This document shows, piece by piece, positions 24,219 through 30,848 of a stretch of 32,161 nucleotides of DNA (position 1 is the first letter of the stretch; each line of letters starts with the position of its first letter). The position numbers were made by a program, and so were the translations under genes. Under the pieces are notes generated by a model that worked only from the letters and a program-made list of their open reading frames with translations, searched no databases and was not told where the DNA came from. The stretch lies in NCBI GenBank assembly GCA_001029295.1, contig LDXJ01000026.1, positions 1-32,161 on the forward strand, written 5' to 3'. The DNA is from Peptococcaceae bacterium CEB3. Lineage in GTDB: Bacteria; Bacillota; Desulfitobacteriia; Desulfitobacteriales; Desulfitobacteriaceae.

Positions 24219-24273
24219 GTACCAACAAGGTACCAAGAATGTGCCATGAAGGTGCTATGAAGATACCGAGCTG
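24219..24273. repeat. Five 11-bp tandem units in the LacI leader
   Basis: Reading the plus strand the units are GTACCAACAAG, GTACCAAGAAT, GTGCCATGAAG, GTGCTATGAAG and ATACCGAGCTG, exactly 11 bases each and contiguous. They lie 33 to 87 bases before the LacI-type start codon. The period of about one helical turn would put each unit on the same face of DNA. Confidence 0.5.
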
Positions 24274-24373
24274 TGGGACAAAAACCGTGACTAGAAACTT
24301 CAGCTTCTTGTTTCACTCGCCTGCGCCGCCGTAGAAGCAGCAGCCGTGGGAGCAATTCGAGTCTACCTTGCTT

Positions 24374-24389
24374 CGTGCTCGTGCACATC
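24374..24389. promoter_or_regulatory. 16-bp element, second copy, upstream of the LacI-type gene
   Basis: Identical to 23097-23112. It lies about 190 bases before the regulator start. No convincing sigma-A boxes are visible next to it. The rest of 24274-24470 shows no gene. Confidence 0.5.
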
Positions 24390-24474
24390 CTTTACACAAT
24401 ATATTCGCGCCCGAGCCTGAAATTCCTCCTTGCCTTTTTGAATTTCCACAATCTTTTACTGAACGGGGACGCCG

Positions 24475-24516
24475 AGGGGGACGCCGAGGGGACGCCGAGG
24501 GGACAGGCACTTCCCA
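24475..24516. repeat. GC-rich short tandem repeat GGGGACGCCGAG
   Basis: Three consecutive units of 11-12 bases (24475-24486, 24487-24498, 24499-24509) are followed by GGGGACAGGCACTT. The stretch between the LacI-type gene and the promoter at 24710 has no intact gene. GGGGACAGGCACTT resembles motifs found at the ends of REP-associated elements, from memory. Confidence 0.5.
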
Positions 24517-24689
24517 CAATTTGTCGAATCCCTTGGTCCTCAAGGGCTCATGAGGCAGTCCGACTGTTTGAAGCAGAGGAAATAGAAGGAGAAGACCTGC
24601 ACAAAATACTCTTAGCTAATGAAGAACTCTTCAAATACTTAGGTTCCACTCTCTCGACGGCACGGGTGGACGGCGGTTGTACTTCTACC

Positions 24690-24770
24690 AAACGTCGCCA
24701 ATTTTCCCCTTGGACCGGCTTAGGGATAGTGATATAATGGGTCCACCAAAGTGAATGGGGAGTTACCATG
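24690..24770 (+). repeat. Promoter/leader duplicate, copy 1
   Basis: About 80 bases starting at AAACGTCGCCAATTTTCCCC are nearly identical to 27902-27980. Copy 1 still leads into an intact gene, copy 2 does not. Confidence 0.85.
24710..24738 (+). promoter_or_regulatory. Sigma-A promoter of the coiled-coil gene
   Basis: TTGGAC (24710-24715), 17 bases, TATAAT (24733-24738). Predicted start near 24745, 23 bases before the ATG, with GGGGAG five bases from it. Confidence 0.8.
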
Positions 24771-25112
24771 GACAACGAAAAATTTCAAGACCTAATGCTC
24801 GAGCATTTTGGCAAAGTTCTTAATAAGCTGGACAGTCTGGATTCTCGCCTGACTAGAGTTGAATCTCGCCTGGACGGGGTTAAATCCCGCCTGGGCAACG
24901 TGGAATCTGCGCAGGTGCGGATGGAAACAGAGTTTGGCAAGAAGCTGGATGTGCTTTATTACGATTGGCGTGAGACCCAAAAAGGATTCAACAAGGAAGT
25001 AAGAACTGATCTGAAAATCCTGGGCACGAAAGTAGAAGCTCTCCAAATGGAATCCTCAAAACACGATCGAGAAATCAAAGAACTATATCTTGTTAAAGTC
25101 TCAAGGGAGTGA
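24768..25112 (+). CDS. Coiled-coil protein of unknown function (114 aa)
   Basis: The gene has a good promoter, a GGGGAG site and a terminator, so it is a complete monocistronic unit. The product (MDNEKFQDLMLEHFGKVLNK...) carries three near-identical heptads, SRLTRVE, SRLDGVK, SRLGNVE (residues 26-46, DNA units of 21 bases at 24843-24905), followed by a region with LDVLYYDWRETQKGF and a last helical segment. It should form a parallel coiled coil. No membrane segment or catalytic motif is visible. Proteins of this kind are common in Clostridia and are usually uncharacterised. The flanks are duplicated at 27902-28203, where the gene itself has been lost, so it is part of a mobile or recombining unit. 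Confidence 0.7.
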   Translation: MDNEKFQDLMLEHFGKVLNKLDSLDSRLTRVESRLDGVKSRLGNVESAQVRMETEFGKKLDVLYYDWRETQKGFNKEVRTDLKILGTKVEALQMESSKHDREIKELYLVKVSRE

Positions 25113-25134
25113 ATAAAGAAATAAGAGAAATAAG

Positions 25135-25368
25135 AGGAAAAAAGGTCCTCCCGCCGCTCGGCCGGAGGACCTTTCGCATGCGTATCCCCTCTACAGGGCT
25201 TTCCTGCTCATCCTCCGCCAATAGGTATGCCCGGCCATTAGAAAGTAGAGCGTCTGCTTCACGACAAAGAGGGCGATCGAAAGAGGTCGATCGCCACGCC
25301 GGCGTAACCCCAGACATTTGCCGCCAGCACCGTCCCAGCGCTTTCATGGCGACCAACATGTGCACCGG
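25135..25368. repeat. Duplicate of the BceB 3' end plus terminator, copy 1
   Basis: About 230 bases match 27981-28203 at roughly 90 percent by eye, covering the terminator and the last 160 bases of the BceB-type permease gene (minus strand). A 14-base insertion near 25278 and several point changes show decay. The match ends at GTGCACCG, where unrelated sequence begins. Confidence 0.85.
25141..25174 (+). terminator. Terminator of the coiled-coil gene
   Basis: AAAGGTCCTCC (25141-25151) and GGAGGACCTTT (25164-25174) form a perfect 11-bp stem 29 bases after the stop codon. The A-run before it makes it usable in both directions. Confidence 0.8.
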
Positions 25369-25690
25369 CTACGGCCGCGTCAGTTTCCCGCAAAACCGGG
25401 TGGTTACTGAAATCACCTGCCAAGCGAAAGGCTGCCACTACTTTTTCCCCGAAGTTCCCTATATCCTGGATCTCGGGGGACAAGATGCCAAGGTTATTAA
25501 GAAAAACGCCCAAGGCAAGGTCGTCAGCTTTGTCATGAATGACAAATGCGCCGCCGGTACCGGACGCTTTTTAGACGTTATCTTCAGGGGACTGGATTTG
25601 CGCCCGGAAGATACGGATCCGGCAGCCGAGGTCGAACCCGTACCCATCAATTCAATGTGCACGGTTTTTGTCGAATCCGAAGTTATTATC
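25366..25690 (+). pseudogene. BadF/BadG/HgdC-type ATPase fragment (2-hydroxyacyl-CoA dehydratase activator family)
   Basis: Starting where the BceB duplicate ends, the plus strand encodes GYGRVSFPQNRVVTEITCQA, then YILDLGGQDAKVIKK, then VSFVMNDKCAAGTGRFLDVI and PINSMCTVFVESEVI. These are the central motifs of the BadF/BadG/BcrA/D ATPase family (ASKHA fold): T-E-I-T-C, D-x-G-G-Q-D, N-D-K-C-A-A-G-T-G-R and the cysteine motif S-M-C-T-V-F that holds the iron-sulfur cluster. Both ends of the family are missing: no N-terminal phosphate loop and no C-terminal part, and sequence after 25690 is unrelated. The frame runs on from the duplicate by chance. It is a dead fragment, not the corrinoid activator of this cluster. 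Confidence 0.8.
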
Positions 25691-25797
25691 TACTTGTCTC
25701 TCTGTCCCCGATTCCCTATTCCGTGTCTCCCGCATTTTTCCTGCTCACTGCTGTAAACTCTCTATTCTGTATAGCAAACTTGCATTATTAGACCTCC

Positions 25798-25941
25798 ATG
25801 CCTCTTAACCGCCCGTAAACATCTAAAAGGCCGTTTCGCGCCATGAGCATCATTATTCGCCTCTTAACCGCAGCGTAAATATCCTGATCCGTGCCGTAAA
25901 TATCCCAATACGTGTTCTGACTTTCCTGATAAGTATCCCGA
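25798..25941. mobile_element. IS-like end with subterminal repeats (left side)
   Basis: Two related segments, CCTCTTAACCGC then CCGTAAACATC (25801-25823) and CTCTTAACCGC then AGCGTAAATATCC (25861-25883), lie 60 bases apart. GCCGTAAATATCCC (25893-25906) and AAGTATCCCGA (25931-25941) follow. Multiple repeats near the end are a feature of IS21-family elements. AAGTATCCCGA is exactly inverted at 26900-26910. No transposase gene is present. The family call is tentative. Confidence 0.35.
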
Positions 25942-26126
25942 ACTCCCCGTATAGTTAGGAAAGATCCTTAAGACAATAACCATCACCATTTTTCTTGGGA
26001 ACCAATTTTCTTCCCTTCTAAGTGGTAAAAACGGGCATACTACTTATTGAATCCACTACGGAAAGGTGATATCATATGGGCAAAGGAGATAAGCCTCTAC
26101 CGGGGTTTGAAAAGGAGGCAAAATTA

Positions 26127-26264
26127 ATGGCTATGCCAATAGCACCAACACCCGTTTTGAAGGGTAAGGATCTTGTCAAATTGGTAAATGATTTGCAAAA
26201 ACCTGATGGGAAAAAAGACTTAAGGCAAAAAGCTTTAAAGGCTTTGTTAAGTATTTCGAAGTAA
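26127..26264 (+). CDS. Small partner protein of the GNAT acetyltransferase (45 aa)
   Basis: The frame is open from an ATG at 26076, but the ATG at 26127 follows AAGGAGG at seven to eight bases and gives MAMPIAPTPVLKGKDLVKLV, the form I remember for small proteins beside GNAT genes, so I prefer the shorter 45-residue product. The rest is lysine-rich (DLQKPDGKKDLRQKALKALL) and helical. Its stop overlaps the acetyltransferase start by one base (TAATG). The arrangement fits a two-gene toxin-antitoxin-like or modifier module. Function is not demonstrated. The pair is more AT-rich than the methyltransferase genes, a sign of separate origin. Confidence 0.6.
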   Translation: MAMPIAPTPVLKGKDLVKLVNDLQKPDGKKDLRQKALKALLSISK

Positions 26265-26812
26265 TGTTTTATAAAGAAGAAATGTATGAGTACATTTTAC
26301 CCCTGGTAGAGCTTGTCAATTTTTCTAAAGGATATAGGTTGAATGACTTTGATTGTAGCTCGGAAGACTACAATTCTTTTCTTTTAAATGATGCCGAACA
26401 GTACATAAATGAAAATATTTCCAAAATCAAACTTCTAATCAATAAACAAAATGGCGATATAATCTCATACATGGCTTTGAGTACTGATTCCTTTTTGCTT
26501 GATTCAGAAGAAAAATCTAAAGAAGGCCTGGACATTCCATTTAACTCTGTACCAGCTGTTAAAATTGGGAAATTAGCCACTGACAAAAAATATAAGGATT
26601 TACCTTATGGTTCGTTTATGCTATGGTTAAGCCTAGGGTTCTTGGAAAAGATCAATGAACTAGGTGTAGGATGTAGATGTATTATCGTCGACGCCGACAT
26701 TACTGAAAGACCGGATACCCCCGAATTTTATCTAAAAAACGGCTTTGAATTTAACGAGAAAGAGAACAAAAAGAGAACAAGAAGTTTAAGTATGAGATTC
26801 GATGCATTTTAG
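26264..26812 (+). CDS. GNAT-family N-acetyltransferase, toxin-like
   Basis: The 182-residue protein has GNAT features: FDCSSEDYNSFLLNDAEQY (28-46) resembles the F-x-C-x-x-x-x-L-N-x-F-L motif of TacT/AtaT-type toxins and relatives, then IISYMALS, KIGKLATDKKYKDLPYGSFM, where the acetyl-CoA binding loop normally reads Q/R-x-x-G-x-G/A but here reads KDLPYGS, and FYLKNGFEF near the end. It would acetylate a small molecule, a tRNA-linked amino acid or a protein. It overlaps the preceding small gene by one base and ends with its own terminator. The degenerate acetyl-CoA loop is a reason for caution. Confidence 0.75.
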   Translation: MFYKEEMYEYILPLVELVNFSKGYRLNDFDCSSEDYNSFLLNDAEQYINENISKIKLLINKQNGDIISYMALSTDSFLLDSEEKSKEGLDIPFNSVPAVKIGKLATDKKYKDLPYGSFMLWLSLGFLEKINELGVGCRCIIVDADITERPDTPEFYLKNGFEFNEKENKKRTRSLSMRFDAF

Positions 26813-26838
26813 GCCCTCTATTTCTAGGGGGCCTTTTT
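26811..26838 (+). terminator. Terminator of the GNAT pair
   Basis: AGGCCCTC pairs with GGGGGCCT (one G-U pair) around an 8-base loop, followed by TTTTT. The stem begins at the stop codon. Confidence 0.8.
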
Positions 26839-26899
26839 ACCCTTTCTTCCCATGTACCAAACTCTCTACTATCAAATAGAACAATAGAACTCTATTTTG

Positions 26900-26940
26900 T
26901 CGGGATACTTTCCAAAGTGCTATTTTGACTTAACCAAAAA
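26900..26940. mobile_element. IS-like end (right side), inverted relative to 25931
   Basis: TCGGGATACTT (26900-26910) is the exact reverse complement of 25931-25941, and TTGACTTAACC follows. The two ends enclose the acetyltransferase pair. From 26941 to 27090 no gene is visible. Confidence 0.4.
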
Positions 26941-27090
26941 CTCATCTAAATTCGCCCAGCAACCACGAGTTTCTGGAACTCACCCCAAACAATCAAGAGG
27001 GGCTACACTTTATAACGACCCATTTCAAATCTTCCTTGTCAGCGCCAGTTGGCTTAGTCGAGCTCTTGCGATTCAAGCGCTCGCATTCTT

Positions 27091-27900
27091 CTAAAGTATA
27101 TAGTTAATTGGATTACAGTTGTCGGCATTCTCCCGTACCAGAAGAATATATTTTCTTAATAATCGAGCTGTTTCTTCATCTGCATAAGTAGCCAAGCTCG
27201 CTTCAAGTTCACTGGCATACCTTGAAAGAGACTCATGTTTAAACCACCTGTCTGCATGCGCCGGGATATCATTGATTAGTGCATTCCTATTTGCCTGTTT
27301 TTTTTGTTCACGTTGCTGCTGCTCTTCTCTTAATTCCTTGGCTCGTTGTTCTTCTTTCTCCAACTGGTACTCTAAAACTTGTTTTTTGTAGTTAAGGTGA
27401 GCAACTATTTCATTGTCGCAGCACTGCTTGTACAACTCAGTAATCATTGTCGGAATTTGCTTTTCCAACCGATTGTCAACGGCATCAATGTATGATATGG
27501 AACTTGATGAAGCCCTTTCGGAATTAGTACATGAATTCCTTGCTTTGTATATTTCCCAGTTGATTTGAGGCCTTCCGTCATAAACCATTTCGTATAGCGG
27601 CTTAAACTCTGTTCTTCTCTCAACAAGATACCGCCGCTTTGTTTCGCACTCATTTAAGCTGAAAGATATCCTGGTACCCAACAGGATTATATTGATGTTA
27701 TCTCTATCCCCACGATCGACAGAGATACTGCTCTTTAGTTCCCTGAACGCCTTTAAAATAGTATCGACAATTCGATAAGCACGATTGCGCTGACCGTTTG
27801 AAACATCAATTGGAATCACTGACTCGTCGTTACGTTCCTTTATCTTTTCGTACCCTTTCCATAATTTGAGACCATTAGCTCTGAAAGGGTACTCCTTATG
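27091..27900 (-). pseudogene. 5'-truncated gene of unknown function with Glu/Gln/Lys-rich coiled coil
   Basis: The minus-strand frame is open to 28071, but its first part (27901-28071) is just the duplicated promoter/terminator and the BceB end read in reverse, so the genuine gene begins abruptly at 27900 without a start codon or ribosome-binding site. The remaining 265 or so codons run from HKEYPFRANGLKLWKGYEKI through LLGTRISFSLNECETKRRYL, YEMVYDGRPQINWEIYKARN, a charged stretch KEEQRAKELREEQQQREQKK and a last part DRWFKHESLSRYASELEASL. Proteins with this layout (a conserved middle segment followed by E/R/K-rich coiled coil and a W...L-R-x-Y tail) occur in mobile regions; I do not know a function. 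The truncation coincides with the copy-2 boundary. Confidence 0.65.
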
Positions 27901-27922
27901 CAAAACGTCGCCAATTTTCCCC

Positions 27923-27951
27923 TTGGACCGGCTAAGGGATAGTGATATAAT
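27923..27951 (+). promoter_or_regulatory. Orphan sigma-A promoter
   Basis: TTGGAC (27923-27928), 17 bases, TATAAT (27946-27951). The next element is the terminator at 27988, so a transcript would be only about 65 bases and gene-free. Confidence 0.65.
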
Positions 27952-27987
27952 GGGTCCACAAAATTGAATGGGGAAGTTACCGAGGAA

Positions 27988-28024
27988 AAAGGTCCTCCCG
28001 CCGCCGCTCGGCAGGAGGACCTTT
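27988..28024. terminator. Bidirectional terminator of the BceAB-type operon
   Basis: AAAGGTCCTCC (27988-27998) and GGAGGACCTTT (28014-28024), an 11-bp perfect stem. On the minus strand it lies 17 bases past the permease stop and is followed by TTTTT. Confidence 0.8.
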
Positions 28025-28040
28025 CGCACGCGTATCCCCT

Positions 28041-29984
28041 TTACAAGGCTTCCCGGCTCATCCTGCGCCAATAGGTATGCCTGGCCATTAGGAAGTAGAG
28101 CGTCTGCATCACGAAAAAGAGGACGATCACCACGCCGGCGTAACCCCAGACATTTGCCGCCAGCACCGTTCCCAGCGCTTTCATGGCGACCAACATGTGC
28201 ACCGTTCCCACTAGGCAGGGCAGGAAATAGAGGAGCGCGATCTGGGTCCCCATCACTCTGCGAATCTCGGGGAGAGTTACCCCGATCCGCCTCAAAGCCC
28301 GGTATTGCTCACGATCCTCCTGCCATTCAGTGAACAGTTTAAAATAGAGCATGCTGCCCGCAGCCAGAAAGAACAGGGCACTGACAAAGAGCCCAATGAA
28401 GATCGTCAGGGCCAGAGTCTGTTTAGCCTGAAGATAAGGCTGGATACGGGACAAGAAGCGATTTTGCAGCCTGGGAGGTACCAAGTCCCGGATTTTTTGA
28501 GCGCTGCCCTGGTCCTTTTCCCAATGATTCCACTCGTACCCGTAAACCGTCACCCGGTCGGCGGCCGAGGTTTGCGCCAAGATTTTTTGGTAGTCGGCAC
28601 CGTTCAGAACGAGCAAAAAAGTGGCCTCTTGCACGGGAAGAGCAACCGCTCCGCTCCGTTGCCCCTCCATTGTCAAACTGAAGGCGGAATTTCCCGCCCG
28701 GACCGTCACTGTTTCTCCGGCCGGATAGAAAACCTGATTCTTCATCTCCGGATAAGGCAGAACCAAGACTCCTTGGCCTGTGGACGGTGTCGCGGTTTTC
28801 CGGTCGGGCACCCGCTCGGCCAAAAAATTGTAATCCTTAGCCGAAACGGCCAGTGCCTCAAGCGATCTTGTTCCGGCGAAAGCACCCTTCGCCACCTCCG
28901 GCAACGTTACGGGTACCCCCACTAACCTCGCCCGGTAAGCGACGGAAATCCCGTCCTGCTTTTCGATATCCTCGACCTTCCCCGGTGCGACCACGGTTTG
29001 CGTTCCTTTCTGGACAAAACCGATGGTCTGGGGAAAATGCCCGACCAACTCGGCCGTCGTCCTTTGGTACATGGAAAACAGCGTACCTGAAGCCGTGAGA
29101 ATCACTGCGCTCAAGATCGAGACCGTAAAGAGAACCCTGGCATTGTCTTTCAAGCGGAACATCAGCTGCGACACGGTCAGAAGGTTGGTCCCCCGGTAGT
29201 AAAAGGAACCGCGGCGCCGCAACCCGTGCAGAAGCGCAATGCTGCCCTGGGTATAGAGAAAATAGGTCCCCACCGTCACAAGTAGGATCACCGGAGGAAT
29301 AGACACCAGCAGATCTATCGTCGTCACGCGTGCCGCCCAATAATACCCACCTCCCAGGCAGAGCAGAGACACAAGCGTAAGCCAGCACGAGAAAAGGGGC
29401 AGAGACTTGGGTTTGCGGGACTCCTGCAGTCCCTCGATAACCGACTGGCTGGCCAAGGGCAGCAGGGCGACCCAAGTAATCCCGAAAAATAGCAGCAGAA
29501 ATACCAGGGCAGTCAAGCCGACAGCCCGGAGAGGAACGACAAAGCCGAGGGGGTTCTTCACCTGCAACAAGACTGACAAACCCATGAAAAACAACTTGCT
29601 GAACATAATGCCCAGGGCGATTCCGGCTAGGACCGCGAAGAAGCCAATCAGGCCGTTTTCCAGCAGGATCATGCGCTTGATCTGCCCCTTGTTCATACCG
29701 AAGAGAGAAAAAAGAGCCAGTTCTTTCCGCCGCGCGTGCAAGAAAGCGTTGATCGAATAAAGGATAAAGAAAAAGGAAAAGATCGCAATCACATACTCCA
29801 AAACCTGCAATGCCAGGCGCACCTCTTTACCGCCGTAAATATACCCGTTCAGCACCGCGGGATGATAAATGAACGCCGAAAAGAGATAAAAGATCGTGAC
29901 GGAGAAGATGCTGCTGAGAAAAAAAGCCAGGTAGTCGTGCAGATGTCCTCTCACATTTTTGCGAACCAACTGCCAAAGACTCAT
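28041..29984 (-). CDS. BceB-type ABC permease (FtsX/MacB-like fold)
   Basis: The 647-residue protein begins [20 protein letters not shown], as usual for BceB/YxdM/VraG permeases, and shows about ten membrane segments with a large external domain of roughly 200 residues between the seventh and eighth, the part that senses peptide antibiotics. ARRKELALFSLFGMNKGQIK (88-107) is the typical FtsX-like loop. It works with the ATPase encoded by the overlapping upstream gene in resistance and sensing of cell-wall-active peptides, relaying the signal to a BceS-type kinase. ATGA overlap of four bases with the ATPase gene shows coupling. Its last 160 bases are duplicated at 25205-25368. Confidence 0.9.
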   Translation of the reverse strand: MSLWQLVRKNVRGHLHDYLAFFLSSIFSVTIFYLFSAFIYHPAVLNGYIYGGKEVRLALQVLEYVIAIFSFFFILYSINAFLHARRKELALFSLFGMNKGQIKRMILLENGLIGFFAVLAGIALGIMFSKLFFMGLSVLLQVKNPLGFVVPLRAVGLTALVFLLLFFGITWVALLPLASQSVIEGLQESRKPKSLPLFSCWLTLVSLLCLGGGYYWAARVTTIDLLVSIPPVILLVTVGTYFLYTQGSIALLHGLRRRGSFYYRGTNLLTVSQLMFRLKDNARVLFTVSILSAVILTASGTLFSMYQRTTAELVGHFPQTIGFVQKGTQTVVAPGKVEDIEKQDGISVAYRARLVGVPVTLPEVAKGAFAGTRSLEALAVSAKDYNFLAERVPDRKTATPSTGQGVLVLPYPEMKNQVFYPAGETVTVRAGNSAFSLTMEGQRSGAVALPVQEATFLLVLNGADYQKILAQTSAADRVTVYGYEWNHWEKDQGSAQKIRDLVPPRLQNRFLSRIQPYLQAKQTLALTIFIGLFVSALFFLAAGSMLYFKLFTEWQEDREQYRALRRIGVTLPEIRRVMGTQIALLYFLPCLVGTVHMLVAMKALGTVLAANVWGYAGVVIVLFFVMQTLYFLMARHTYWRRMSREAL

Positions 29985-30751
29985 TCCCGGTTCCCCCCCA
30001 ACACGCTGACACTGTCCAGGATCTGCTGGAAAAAAGCCTGGCGATTGGCGCCCCGCCGGACCTCTCCCGCCAGCTTGCCATCCTTGATGAAGAGAATACG
30101 TTTACAATAGCTGGCGGCAAAAGGATCATGGGTTACCATCAGGATCGTCGTCTCACGCTCACTATTGATTCGCGCCAGGGACTCCATCACCTCCCGGGAT
30201 GCTTTGGAATCCAGGTTTCCCGTCGGTTCGTCGGCAAACAGAAGGGAGGGCGCATGAATCAAACCCCTGGCGATAGCCGCCCGTTGCTTTTCTCCACCCG
30301 AGACTTCATAGGTTCTCTTGTCCAGAATTTCCCGGATGTTTAGGATCCCCGCCCACTCCCGCAAGCGGGCGGCACACTCTTCCACTCCCGTCTTGTCCAA
30401 AGCCAGCGGTAGGAGGATGTTCTCCCTTAAGGAAAGCGTATCCAATAGATTGAAATCTTGAAAGATGAAACCGATCTCCCGCCGGCGGAACATGGCCATT
30501 TCTCCCTCCTTCAGGAGAGAGGGATCCGTCCCGTTGATTTCCACCCGTCCGAGCGTCGGCCGGTCCAACGTGGCCAGAATATTCAGCAGAGTAGTTTTGC
30601 CGCTGCCGGAAGGACCCATCACGGCGACAAACTCGCCTTTCTCAATCCGGAGATGAATATCCTCCAGCGCTTGATACAGAAATCCGCTCTTGGAACCATA
30701 GGTTTTACTCAAACCCTCAGTTTTTAAGACCGTCATGTTTAAAATCGTCAA
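29981..30751 (-). CDS. BceA-type ABC transporter ATPase
   Basis: The product has Walker [10 protein letters not shown], a Q-loop [13 protein letters not shown], the signature [15 protein letters not shown], Walker [15 protein letters not shown] and the switch MVTHDPFAA, all of the LolD/MacB/BceA class. The start is uncertain: TTG at 30751 has AGGAGG eight bases upstream, another TTG is at 30757 and an ATG ([14 protein letters not shown]) lies 18 bases further in, too far from the site. It overlaps the permease gene by four bases and follows the kinase gene by about 97 bases. Confidence 0.92.
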   Translation of the reverse strand: MTILNMTVLKTEGLSKTYGSKSGFLYQALEDIHLRIEKGEFVAVMGPSGSGKTTLLNILATLDRPTLGRVEINGTDPSLLKEGEMAMFRRREIGFIFQDFNLLDTLSLRENILLPLALDKTGVEECAARLREWAGILNIREILDKRTYEVSGGEKQRAAIARGLIHAPSLLFADEPTGNLDSKASREVMESLARINSERETTILMVTHDPFAASYCKRILFIKDGKLAGEVRRGANRQAFFQQILDSVSVLGGNRE

Positions 30752-30848
30752 CGGCAATTCCTCCTTTCTTCCGGTTTAGTGTAACCGAAAAGAAAAGATT
30801 CCGGGAGCGATTCAGCTTACAAGTTCCGCGCCAAACCTTACATTTTTG

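Larger units (their letters stand above)
27902..28203. repeat. Promoter-terminator-BceB end, copy 2 (gene missing)
   Basis: Here the duplicated leader (27902-27980) is directly followed by the terminator and the 3' end of the intact BceB-type gene. Compared with 24690-25368 exactly the coiled-coil gene is absent, giving GGAAGTTACC joined to GAGGAAAAAGG. Confidence 0.85.

Noticed and set aside
24375-24737. 120-codon plus-strand frame through the GC-rich repeat
   Set aside because: It runs through repeat DNA and the promoter of the coiled-coil gene. The piece LFEAEEIEGEDLHKILL vaguely recalls an FtsH tail but is too short to support.
25366-25690. The BadF/BadG-type fragment as the corrinoid reductive activator of the methyltransferase array
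   Set aside because: The motifs are of the 2-hydroxyacyl-CoA dehydratase activator family, both ends are missing, it is on the opposite strand and lies in a scrambled zone.
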